A DNA stretch of 64,000 bases from Paralvinella palmiformis (taxonomy: Eukaryota > Annelida > Polychaeta > Terebellida > Alvinellidae): the NCBI GenBank assembly GCA_025642065.1, contig JAODUP010000487.1, forward strand, positions 62,001-126,000. The letters run 5' to 3'. Position numbers and translations under genes: made by a program. Below, one piece after another: positions 12,876 through 24,154 of the stretch (positions are counted from its first letter, which is position 1; each line of letters starts with the position of its first letter). A model generated the notes under the pieces. The model did no database searches. It saw nothing but the letters and a program-made list of their open reading frames with translations, and was not told the origin of the DNA.

Positions 12876-14467
12876 TATGAGTGTCTCAGTCAAGGACAAT
12901 GTCAGGAAAGAATGATTTCAAAACGAGTGATTGTTTTATTATAAATTGCAATGTGAACCGATTGCTAATGGTTATTCTTATGTATGCATATAGGAAAACT
13001 TACACTTACATACAGTACCTATTGTTGATTGCGTTAGTATGAATGTTTCGTATATTATGAATGAATGTTGATCTGTATCACATTGGTTGCGTTAACTGAT
13101 GTATGCTGTACCGTGTTTGGAGTGCGTTGGTTTGAATGTTTGAATTACCAATTTGGTACTAGAGTTTGCCATGTTGATAAAATATATTAATCTATATTGT
13201 GTTGAGCAATTGTGAATAAATGTACAGTGTGTTAAATACATCTTCTGTAGTAATTGCATACATGATTATTGAACAAACAAATGAGACTGTAACACTAGCT
13301 CAGTGTGTTAGTCGAGAGTAGCACTCTCAGAGTGCATCACATGAAGTTCTTTACAGCATGATAGTTTGGCGGCAGGAAAAACTGGCGATATTTTGTCACT
13401 CGCCATTTTTGCCATTATTTAATGTTTGCCAAATTAAACTGATCTGTAGTATCATCTTTCTACGGCATCAGTAACTGGACAGCTTGGCCGGAGTGAAAAG
13501 TCAGCCTATGGCGGGACCACTCAGCCTCCATCCTCTGAGCCAGCTCAGTCCTCGTTTAGAGACAGGTCAGGCCATACGAGAAGATGCCCGACTGGAGACG
13601 AGTGAGAGATAGATTAAAGAGTGTGGCAGGCTTTGGACAGAATTGGCACGGACTTAATCAAGGAGACAGCACAGTCACAGCTGGACCCGACCAACAGGCA
13701 AGTCGAAGATTAATGAAGAATAAAGCTAACACACACACACCTTGAGGCAAGACCAACCAACAATAAAACAATTTTACAAAATAATGCGCAGAAAAACATT
13801 TATGTAGGTGTGTTCCAACCAAACAGTTTCACGTCTGAAGCCATACAGATACCTGACGCGGACTCTGCTGAATATACGAGTCTTTCCCACGAACAGCCAG
13901 TTCGAATCATACTGGAAATCTTGCTTGTGCTAGGCCAGAGAAACGCACGACTCAGTTATATACTATTTTAACATATCAAGCAGGCATGTTTCGTAGCTTA
14001 CTTGTAGTTGGTGTGTTTAGCGTTTTGAACAACCAGAGCAATTTAGTCTTAAAATCCAGCATTTAGCTGGATGAGAAATAGCATCTAATTTTTCCTACAG
14101 CATGACAACTCTGTCTGCTATCAGATGCAAGAAGATAGTACTTTGACAAAATTAATCAATTCTTTCCCTATTCATGTTTACTAGCACAAAAGTAAACCAC
14201 TATTAGTATTAATAACAAATGTACTAGGCTCTTCAGAGGTAAATTTTATTAACACCTTGAGCAAAATATAGAAAATGAAAACCAACACTATCTTCAAACT
14301 CTTGAAGTCACGTGGAAATATTCAAAAGCGAACTCTTCCCAGCTGGGAGTTGTGTAAAACAATATTTTTAACAATATGTTTATTTCACCATTGAATGGTG
14401 TCCATAACTATATTATAAACCTTAATCATTAGGATAAACACTATTAGTATACACATTTATTCCGAAT
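12876..14467. other. Intergenic, no gene seen
   Basis: AT-rich; the part from about 13,460 to 13,720 is less AT-rich but holds no frame with recognisable content. Confidence 0.45.
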
Positions 14468-14538
14468 ATGCATTCTGTGCATGACATGTCACTGAATGGA
14501 TTGATTCGTTCACAGTTGCTATCTATCTCACTGACGCT

Positions 14539-14825
14539 ATGGAGCACTCGTACTCTGAAGAAGAACCCAATCCATCAGGTCAGACCAAACACAAAGAGGA
14601 CTGCAAGAAGAGGCAGAAACATAACTCTGATGATCGACAGCGGATTGGTGCAGAGCTGGAAAAGACATTCCAATCTACTATCAATCAACAGCGATGTACT
14701 TCACAATATTGTCAATGGTCGGGTAGCTCCAAATGAGGTTAATGTCAAAGATGCCATACTTATTGGTGAGAACTTGGAAACAACGTACACCAAAACACAC
14801 ATGTGCTGATGACGTCAGTATAGAA
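14539..14825 (+). pseudogene. Frameshifted transposon-type ORF fragment
   Basis: Two overlapping frames together look like one decayed protein. The first, from ATG 14539, reads 'KRQKHNSDDRQRIGAELEKT'. The second continues with 'VLHNIVNGRVAPNEVNVKDA' followed by 'ILIGENLETTY'. A single frameshift near 14,665 would join them. The pattern 'NIVNGxVAxxxVNVxDAxxIGE' resembles repeated uncharacterised proteins in molluscan genomes, but I cannot name the element class. Confidence 0.35.
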
Positions 14826-14875
14826 TTCTGTCCACAGAACTTACTGGGTGAAAACAGATAGAGCCAAATATTCAC

Positions 14876-16287
14876 AAGGATGGCTATTATGGCACCGAAT
14901 CGCTGCTGCTCGCAACTGGCTAGAAATAATCTTATCTACAGTTTTAATAAAGAATCTTATATACTGGAATAGGACAAAAATGTACAAAGAATCACTTTAA
15001 AGGAAACACATGTCATGTTGTTTCATGGAATTAGCTCATAAGGCCATTGCTTTTTTTATTACTTGTTTTACAAACCCGCCGACCCCAGCTGAAACTCGCC
15101 ACTGGGAAATAAAATTGACTTTTCTACAGGTCCCTCGATGTTTAATGTACCTAATAAGGCACAGATCATGTAATTTGTGACCCAATTTAATGTCGCTGAT
15201 CAATTTCAACAGTGCTAGCATCAATCAATCAAAGACCATGTAAGAATCCATTGGAAAGATGGCGACTCATCCCGGGGCTGACAGTGACATGTCTATTGTT
15301 TACTTTTCACTGACAATTAACGACAAAAAGAAAATAATAAAGGCAGAAAAAAAGGTAAACTATTAGAAAGATTGTCAAATCCCAACTAACAGAAAATATA
15401 TTATATGTTATACAAAACATCGTTGCGTCTTTTTACGACCAACCCTATCAACCTATGTCTTCAGTGAATTCTTTTATTATTTTCCCGACAGACAACCAAG
15501 TCAAGTCAAGTATTCACGCTTTCATGTCTTATCTCTGTTTCATGATCACAGATCTCATGATGAAATGAGACAAATCATAATGTCAAATCCAAGCCAAAAT
15601 CGCTGACGTCGTCGTCTTAGATCTAGATCTAGTACTTAGATCTACTACCCAGAGCGGAGAGCCAGAGGCAGAGTCCAGACTGAATTTGATCAAAACACAC
15701 ACATACGCGCGCGAATACCGCTTCCTGTTTCTCTCTCCGAATAATAACGAACGTGTATAAACATTTAATTTTACAGTGACTGGAACAGTTCCTGACATGA
15801 TGATGAGTGGGTGAATTAGTGACTGGCACAACAGATGAACAGTCACGTGTAAGTTGTTTCACCACAAATGATTAATAAAAATGCTCTGATTACATTAATT
15901 TTTAAAACTAATTATAAGGCATGATGCCACAAACCTTTGTACTTTCCCATCGGTCCCGTAGGAGATGAGAGTTAAAGCAAATATCATCTAACTTTATCAA
16001 CGAATATGTTGACAGACCATGCCATAGTACTGATGGTAACTGTCGTGTGTGGTAAGCAGAGAGTTTATGCACTGGTTGAACTGGTAATGCTGCTATTTCA
16101 GGAACTGTGAATGGGGACACATTCTAAATATTGATTTAGTGCTGTTTTCGAGCCACAACGATAACATGTTTTCAAATCAGAATAGTTTACTCAACTAAAA
16201 AAAATACTAATTAAAATATGTCTATATTGGTTTAGGTAAATGGGAAATTATCATGACAGCAGTTCTCAGCAAAACGTTTTCAGCCAA
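14876..16287. other. Intergenic, no gene seen
   Basis: No recognisable exon. Overlapping short minus-strand frames at 15580-15865 have no family signature. The repeated 'agatctagatct' near 15,620 is a small local palindrome. Confidence 0.45.
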
Positions 16288-16375
16288 CCCGCGATAGCTC
16301 AGTTGGTAGAGCGGAGGACTGTAGATGGTTACGTTAGAAATCCTTAGGTCACCGGTTCGACTCCGGTTCGCGGGA
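16288..16375 (+). tRNA. tRNA-Tyr (GTA) with 15-nt intron
   Basis: A complete cloverleaf can be folded. The acceptor stem CCCGCGA pairs with TCGCGGG, with discriminator A at 16375. The D arm has 'tagctcagttggtagagc' (A box) and the T arm has 'ggttcgactcc' (B box). The anticodon loop is CTGTAGA with anticodon GTA. A 15-base intron lies at 16325-16339, directly after position 37, the usual place for nuclear tRNA-Tyr introns in animals. The mature length is 73 nt. T runs soon after the gene (from about 16385) can stop polymerase III. No pairing is broken, so it is probably functional. Confidence 0.97.
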
Positions 16376-16758
16376 TGGAAATACATTTTTCTTTTTTGCA
16401 TGTAATGAATCAGAAATAATAATTCATTAAAAAATAAATGAATTGTGAAATGGATTACATGTATGAGTTTCTTTGACATTTTAATTCCATCCTACTGCAC
16501 TGAATTTTCATTTTTTTTAAAATGCCATCACTAAATGTTGAGGTTTCCTGTCTAATCAGTGCTAATTAAACGTTATGTTGCTGTGGATGAATGAGGGTGG
16601 AGTGGGGTACTGCCTGAAACAATGTACACCTGTAAAACTCTGAAGGCAACTCTTAAACATTGCCAGAAGTTAGTAAATATGAATATCTCTGGCATAGTAC
16701 TCAGTGGCAATAAATACTCAGTGGCAATAATAACTCAGCGTAGTGATGTAAGAAAGAA

Positions 16759-16796
16759 TGAATGAGTGAGTGAGTGAGTGAGTGAGTGAGTGAGTA
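16759..16796. repeat. (GTGA)n microsatellite
   Basis: About nine GTGA units. The same motif occurs near 22810, at 53477-53729 and at 54033-54065. Confidence 0.9.
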
Positions 16797-17203
16797 GCTT
16801 AGCCTAGATATTGGTCACGCCTGAGTGGTCATTCACTGGGAAAGACCCCATAAACATATGTACCTAGAGTCGATTCAAAGTCACGCCTGGTCGTTTGCAA
16901 CGACGTGTTCAAATCACGAAGCTACAAGAGCGCCAAAGGCAGCACAAGAGAGTACATACGTCCACTATCAGACCTTTAACAATTACGTGTGTGAACAGAA
17001 GCAGTAAAGTACGAATTACATATATCCCGTGTCATAATTAAAAAAAGACTCTTTTGTGGATTAAATCTAATTGTATGTAGTAAATCGTGTAAAGCTATAT
17101 TACAGACTATTATGAACTGTGGAAAGTTATAAATGATTATAGTTTTTAGACAATCATCGTTTATAATAAGAACAATTTACTATTATTAATAATGATGTAG
17201 GTG

Positions 17204-17402
17204 TTATAAAGCCCCCTTACTAGTAGGAACCAGTCAAAGCCATCTGTACAGTGAAACCCGAATAAGATGTATATAAAACCTAATCAAATATTTAATGATC
17301 AACAAGAACTACTATACTACTACTACTATTACTACTACTACTACTACTATTACTACTACTACTACTATTACTACTACTACTACTATTACTACTACTACTA
17401 CA
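17204..17402 (-). repeat. LINE 3' tail fragment plus (ACT)n array
   Basis: 'aaagcccccttactagtagg' at 17210 matches the 3' terminal motif seen at 30963 and 46858. An (ACT)n array follows at about 17304-17402 with regular ACT-to-ATT interruptions every five units. Confidence 0.6.
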
Positions 17403-17705
17403 CACTTTGCGTGAAATGAAAAGATCATCTACGTAAAAAAATTAACATGGAAATAATATTTCGGGAAAAGTATTGAAAGGAATTCAGCAGAAAAGTTTAT
17501 AATATACTTGATATAAATTATCTGATATTTCTATCTGACTCATCCGAAAGACATATGGTTGGGTACTATCTCAGTGAATATAATAGCTTCAATGGAATCA
17601 AGCAGTGTAATTTTGTTTTTAAGAAGCCTAGGCTAGACTCAGATATACGAAACTAGTAAGTAGCTATTTGCTTGTTTCGCTTTCGTTTTCAAACAATTTG
17701 AAAAG

Positions 17706-17946
17706 TTGGCAGCTCAACATTTCACTTGCTTAAAACATGGCAACAGCATGGAGAATTTCACACAAATGAAAGTGTTCTCTTAGAAATAATCTCTGATATT
17801 CTGACTTGGCATGGTACGGGCTCTCGGTCTTTTCGTTTGTTTATTGATCTGTCGAAGGCCTTTGACTCCATTGAAAACCAGCTGTTCAGATTTATGTTAA
17901 CAATGATGATGTGTAATCAATCGACATTAGATTATTGTCATAAATG
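17706..17946 (+). pseudogene. Non-LTR retrotransposon RT fragment
   Basis: The frame contains 'FRLFIDLSKAFDSIENQLFR', a clear version of the reverse transcriptase A-motif region (F-x-D-L-x-K-A-F-D) of non-LTR elements, preceded by the usual helix with 'TNESVLLEIISDIL'. It stops at 17945 and no further domain follows, so it is a dead truncated copy. Confidence 0.85.
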
Positions 17947-18365
17947 ACAAAATATCGGAACTAACGTCTTTAGCTTTTGACCTTTCGGGCGATAAAGCCC
18001 TATTGGTCCCCAAAGATTTATACATTTGTACTGAACCCTTCAGATAAATCACACAGCCCCAAATATCACATACACGAAGATCGTGCATAATTACATCCAT
18101 TGGTTATGCTGAGTGGTAGGCTGGCTAAATCATAATCTTAATCTATATTCTGCAGAGCTAGATTATTGACTAATCTATAAGTCAGTAACCATCTAATGTT
18201 GCACAATGGCAGGACACAAGTGGTGAGTACATCACTTATGACAGAGTCCTATCAATTACTGCAGGAAATTTAAGAATCACTAAACCTCAGCTCATATGGA
18301 GAACACATCAACTCAGGTCATTGTGCAGTTGTGTACTCGAGTCTTGTGCCAATCTAAGCATTATG

Positions 18366-18367
18366 CC

Positions 18368-18448
<81 letters not shown>
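18366..18448. repeat. (GT)n microsatellite
   Basis: About 40 GT units with one GTAT interruption. Alternating purine-pyrimidine DNA of this length can adopt Z-form. Confidence 0.95.
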
Positions 18449-18449
<1 letters not shown>

Positions 18450-18659
18450 GTGTGTGCAGGTACCGGAAGAGGTACACGTGATGATATACACATCCACCCC
18501 CCTAGAAGAGACGTCCGTACTTGACTGAGACATACATAAGCTTATTGTCCCAAAGCGAGGTTTATAAACATTTTTATAAATTTTGGTAGTGACCGAAATT
18601 TGTTTTTGCGTTGATATAATTAATATGTTATCATAAAATCAGTGGCTATAATAGTTATA

Positions 18660-18820
18660 GTAATAGTAGTATTTTTTGTTGTTATTGTTGTTGTCGTAGT
18701 AGTATTAATAGTAGTAGTAGTACTTTTATTATTATCCCGTCATTAGTAGTTATTGTCGTAGTATCAGTTAATAGTGGTATTAGTAGTAGTAATAGTAGAA
18801 GTTATATTTGTTCTATTGGT

Positions 18821-18881
<61 letters not shown>

Positions 18882-18915
18882 TATTCTTGCTGTAATATCA
18901 GGTAGTAATGGTAGT
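18660..18915. repeat. Imperfect (AGT)n/(GGT)n triplet region
   Basis: Degenerate AGT/GGT triplets, densest at 18823-18881. The poly-Val and poly-Thr frames across it are not genes. Confidence 0.85.
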
Positions 18916-18973
18916 AGTATAGTATTAAAAATAAACATAATCACTATAACTATTATTATGATCAATCTATTAT

Positions 18974-19412
18974 GCGACCGGAGGTATTTCTCAGCTAAAC
19001 AAAAGCTTTCTGGTTGTCCACTTGTGAATCGTGTACATGTGTGCGCATGGTTGAAATGAATTACCAATACTGGTACTATTTGTTACATGATCACATACTC
19101 TTGTATTAATTAACACTTTAATATGCACACATGATAACGAAAAAAAATCGAAGCTCTGAAACTGTAAATAAAGAATTAAGTGATTTCACAGTGGTTTAGG
19201 TTATTTCACAGCTTTGCGCGTAGAAGGCGTTTTCACAAGTTTTTTTTAATGAAAACAATTAGGTATATATGAGGTAATCATTTGTCAGTTTATCATAGTC
19301 CGATCATTTTTTATTTATTTGGATATATACATATAATGATATATACATCTATTATAACGCAACCATAACACAATTCCCCCATATAATCATGTCCGTTTAT
19401 CATATATGAACT
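18974..19412 (+). repeat. Dispersed repeat C, copy 1
   Basis: Collinear with 51690-52195 over its whole length: 'gcgaccggaggtatttctca' at the start, 'gtacatgtgtgcgcatggtt' in the middle and 'ggatatatacatataatgat' near the end. Copy 2 has about 60 extra bases after the equivalent of 19191 and about 15 more near 52045. Class unknown; no coding frame is conserved. Confidence 0.8.
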
Positions 19413-19698
19413 AAAAAATCATAAGTTCATTTAAAGTCTACACCTCAATAATTTAGAGCATGCAATATAGGTCTGCCCAGCTGAGAACAAAGAAATACAT
19501 GGAATATTAACAATGTTTATGTTTGCGTTAACATGTTAGAGATAGATAAATTAGTACTTTCATACAATAAGTGGCATCAAATCCTCTTGTGTCACGGGTT
19601 TATCTACAGTTAAAAATCAGTCATTTTTGTTATCAAATGGACAGAATAACCCAAACTGCTTCCAGCTCTAAACAACCACTACTACAAAAATATGACAT

Positions 19699-19878
19699 TT
19701 AGTCCAGATCAGTGAACTGTTTAAAGTTAGACAGAATATACCCAGAGATGTAATAGACATATGCATTGACTACTGTAACAGATAACTCAAAATCATCTAT
19801 CGCATCCAACACCAGTAAATCTGTATCTAAGAGATTGGCCTGTTTACACGGTATCTCATCATCATAGAACTTCAAGGA
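19699..19878 (-). CDS. Candidate terminal exon or transposase relic
   Basis: A good acceptor (TGTTTCAG) at 19879-19886 opens a 59-codon frame that ends at a stop at 19699. It reads 'SLKFYDDEIPCKQANLLDTD' and later 'VVNAYVYYISGYIL'. The 'YYISGYI' string resembles the 'Y-[IV]-[AS]-G-Y-[IV]' motif common in DDE transposases (P-element/THAP9 and hAT types), so a transposon relic is at least as likely as a host exon. Confidence 0.3.
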   Translation of the reverse strand, partial: SLKFYDDEIPCKQANLLDTDLLVLDAIDDFELSVTVVNAYVYYISGYILSNFKQFTDLD

Positions 19879-19934
19879 CTGAAACAGAACAATACCTTGT
19901 AAAATAATGACTTGAACCAAGTGCATACACAATG

Positions 19935-20793
19935 TGTAAACACATGTTTTCCTTTTTTCTTCTTCTCAAGTTGGTTAAAGAATTTGATTTGATATGCATT
20001 TAAGTTATGAAGATCGAGAAATATACCAATTAAAGCACACGAGCTGAACATTCATGTACTAATTCAGGTGCTGGTAATCCTTTTTTTTTGTATTAAGATA
20101 TGAAATGGGCTGACAAAATTTCATGGGTTTGATGCCTTGTTTCTTATTTAATTAATTTTAAAATACCAATTTTCAGCATTAATACTTATAAATATTAATT
20201 ACCATCACAGCTGGGCCTGTCTCCTGTATAGATCTCCTATCTATTAATACCTTCCTCTTTGATTTCAGTGGATGCATGCGGTGGATTTGGTACATCAAAA
20301 ATAGTTGGAATAGCATTCTAGATAAGTTTATCTTTTGTCTGGTTCATGAATTCCGTTTCAATGAAGTGTATATCATACACTCTACAATTAGTAATCAAGT
20401 AATTTAAAGCTTTCCTCATCGTATATCTGAACGACAACAATTACTAACCCATCTTTTACTTCTGTCAATAGAAAAAATAATAAAATGAATGTTTCTACCA
20501 CTAGTTGAGGTATTTAATAATTAATTTCATAACATTTAAGTTATAAATAGAAGTCCATATATATCAATAAGAACCAATTGGTTACGTTTAAAAATAAATA
20601 TGGATGCAGGTGATCATGTTAAGAAGCGAAGTAACACGTCTTGTTATAAATAGTCTTTGTTATGTTACAAGCTGGCAAAGACTTGGTCCAGCTGTGTTTC
20701 TTGACATAATAAATTAGGCTCTAGCCAACACCCGAAGCACTCAAACGACGTGTGGCGTTTTTAGTGCATATTCAATCACTGGTTTCTCTACAA

Positions 20794-20848
<55 letters not shown>

Positions 20849-22440
20849 TGTGTGTGTGTGTGTGTTTTTAGGGTACATAGTAAGAGGCAACAGGCACAGA
20901 GCATCAACATATCTAAACCTCCTTCGAAACCTACCTCCATAAATCTAAATACAACTATACATACATTAATCTAAATATTAAATGTTCAATACCTCCACAT
21001 ATTGATAAATGTGTGCGTATACCTAAGCATGTGTCTGGTCTACTCATCAGCCTGTGGGAACCAGCTAATTCGCTTTTCGTACGCGACAAATATGTCACGC
21101 CCACAGGAAAGCGGCTACATGCAGGCTACGTACAAAAAGCGGAAGCACGTAAAAATATACCATTTGATACCACAGCTCGCAACAAACACGTGCGTGTGGT
21201 TCAATGGTGACTTGCTACATACATATCATAAACTATTTTGACACCACAGTTTACATTCAACAGTAATTTTCTGTGGTCCAAAAGAAACCTGTATATAAAA
21301 CATTTCGACACCTCAGATGCTGACCTCAGCTTTATTCTGGGTTCGAATAACTGAATAAATCCTACCTATATGAACCATGTATCAATACACGTCCGATTAG
21401 TCTGGCGTCGAAGTTCTTCTCTAACCTAAGTGAAAAGTCAGGCCTTTTATATACCCTCAGCGTGTTAACAAACATTACAGTTTGTTCACCACAAAAGAAT
21501 GTACACTAACTCAGTATGGACTCACTGAAGTGATTTAACTAAAATAAAAACAAAGTAGCAATACCGCACAATGGATTATTACTGGACTAGAACGAAATAT
21601 CGTCTCAAACCTGAGTAAATACTATGATTTACTCGAACCTAACAGCTAACCCTCATACGTTTCCGTTCATCACTAAGGGAACGTTCATTCACGCTTAATT
21701 TAGCGTCCCTAAGTATATGCAGTTAGGTGTGGTGGGATCTAAATTAAAGCGCCTATCCACTTGATCTATTTGACCCGTGGTCGAGAACAGCGGATTTCAG
21801 GCAGATCTCCGATACTGCGAATGACACGTCGGAATTATAATAGCTATACATTTAACAAATTTCCTATATCAGTGTAATCTAATTACTCATAATATGGAAA
21901 AAAACTCTGTCCGCAGCTTAATACCCATGAAGATGCCTGCCGGAGTAACAAACGACTCCAGGAGTATAAATCCACCAAGCAGCATTGTATGAATTAAGAG
22001 GTCGTTTCGCCAGACCACATAAGAGGACAACAATATAGATTCTACATTATACATAACAAAGCTAACAGACTCAAACATGTTGTAATAACGACATAACTTT
22101 CTTACATTGGTGTAATAAGTGTGTGTGTGTGTGTGTCTGCGTTGTGCGTGCGTGCGTTCGCTCGCTCGCAGTATTATAATATAATGTACTGAACTGTGTT
22201 CCGTTGTTTCCCCCTTTCATGCACTGTATAGATCCGCACTATACCCAGCTGTAGTATACTGGAACACTATCATAATGTACTGTGTTGTGTTGTACTGAGT
22301 ATGTACTGCTATACTGTACTAACCAACAGCTGTCCGACATCTCATCCATCGAGAATATCATATAGCTATTATACGGAAAAATTCATCAAAATGTGCACAT
22401 ATTTAATAAGTAATAAATTAGCCTGGCGTAGAAACCTTTA
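19935..22440. other. Intergenic with microsatellites, no gene seen
   Basis: Holds a (TA)n-(GT)n compound repeat at about 20796-20866 and a (GT)n stretch running into 'gcgtgcgtgcgttcgctcgc' at about 22118-22170. No exon recognised. Confidence 0.5.
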
Positions 22441-22448
22441 TCAATAGA

Positions 22449-22451
<3 letters not shown>

Positions 22452-22512
<61 letters not shown>
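22452..22512. repeat. (TA)n microsatellite
   Basis: About 30 TA units. Confidence 0.95.
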
Positions 22513-22513
<1 letters not shown>

Positions 22514-23188
22514 TCAATCCATATTATACTTATAAGCTCTCACAATAACACTGACTCTATTTGTCTAGGGTCCAAAATAGACCTGAAGGACACATAAACA
22601 ATATCAAATAGTTCTATAGTTACTTACCTCGGCACCATATCAACTCACAACTGTGTCGTTCAAAATAAATTAGAATGTGTTAATTAAATAATTCATTGTT
22701 TTATTGATCCGCTTATTGATCAGTGGAATTTATGCATAAACAATGAAACAGTTTACAGTTCTGCACAAAAATACAGGTTATGTAATAAGGAGCATATTAT
22801 ATTCGATGTGAGTGAGTGAGTGAATGAGTGAGTTAATAAGTGAAATATCGCTTGATTGCTTGTTTGTTTGAATGAGTGAAGTGAATGAATGTTGTTGTTG
22901 TTGTTTTTGTCACCGTCTGTTTTATTTGTGTGTCACTAAATCAAAGCCTTAATAAACTCCGTGAGGTCAAATAGTTAACAAAAGGGTCATCCGAGTTGGA
23001 AAACAAAATCGTTGACAATGGACACCTTTAATGACCATGACCTCTGGAGGTCAAATGAGACAGAGGAAACTAACAGAGCGTAATTATATATGAGCATTGT
23101 TATCGTATACAGCGAGTTATTGCAAAACACTAATCACAACCAGCAAAATTAGTGAGCCCGATACATCTAATCTCAACGAAGAATATCA

Positions 23189-23230
23189 GTGAGCATGATC
23201 CGTCTGATCCATCTGATGGATCATGCTCAC
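23189..23230. repeat. Perfect 13-bp inverted repeat (hairpin)
   Basis: Arms 'gtgagcatgatcc' (23189-23201) and 'ggatcatgctcac' (23218-23230) are perfect complements around a 16-base spacer that itself holds 'tctgatccatctgat'. It lies directly before a SINE-A fragment. Confidence 0.85.
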
Positions 23231-23240
23231 TAATCTTAAT

Positions 23241-23327
23241 GTTTCCGTCGTCTAGTTGGTAGCGCGTTGGACCACCAATCTCGGCGTGGACATATCTGAA
23301 GGGTGTTTCATCTTCGACTTCGTGCTG
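23241..23327 (+). repeat. SINE-A fragment
   Basis: Contains the A-box region 'gtctagttggtagcgcgttg' and the post-tRNA segment 'catatctgaagggtgtttca'. The B-box part is deleted and the 3' end is lost. Confidence 0.75.
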
Positions 23328-24154
23328 TTTAAAAAAAATCGGATCCTAGACAGTAAAACTAGTTATCATGATATAAGTATGATAGCTCACTGAGGTCTTC
23401 CACTAGCCTGATGACTTCATCATCAACGATCATTAAGGCTAATTGTGTTTCTAAATTGTGTACTCGTCCAAATATTTCCGGAAATACGACGTTTATTTCG
23501 CAAATATATTTTAGGATCAAGAATTAAAATAACCAATGTCCTTCACATTCGACAACGATGATGTCCTCACAACCAAGCGACTACACGAGGACTGTCCTTA
23601 TTGATCCAGAAAGGATCCGTACTGTAGTTAGAATGCATTTCAAATCGGCCATTGGTTCTCTAGTAAGTCATCCATTTATTAGCCGAGTTAAAAGATACTT
23701 AAACATAAATTGTATTTATATTTTTCTGGATGATAGTTTTGATTAATGACTAATAATAATAATCATCATCATCATCATCATCACCATCATTAGTATCAAC
23801 TCTATTATGTACTCCAATCGACCGGAAATGTATTTGGTTACGTTATGACGAGAACATTTTTACATAATAACATAATAACAAGCATACGTCATGATGAACA
23901 AGATCCGTATCGAAATGATGAGGAGCGATGAGGAACGATGAGGCTGTGTAAGTGTTTGCTAATTATCATCTCATCAATACTAACATGACGAGTTCTATTA
24001 ATTGTTAAGATATCTGTCTTAATCTATAGATTAATATACTAATGTCTTGTGTCAGTGATAGGAATCTCAGTATCTTTGTCATAAAACTGATCATTTATTG
24101 TTATATCTTCAGCAATCCCTGTATCATCATACAGAAAATAAACGGTCGTGACTG

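Noticed and set aside
18808..19067. Poly-Val and poly-Thr frames on opposite strands
   Set aside because: They come from the AGT/GGT triplet region and run into dispersed repeat C.
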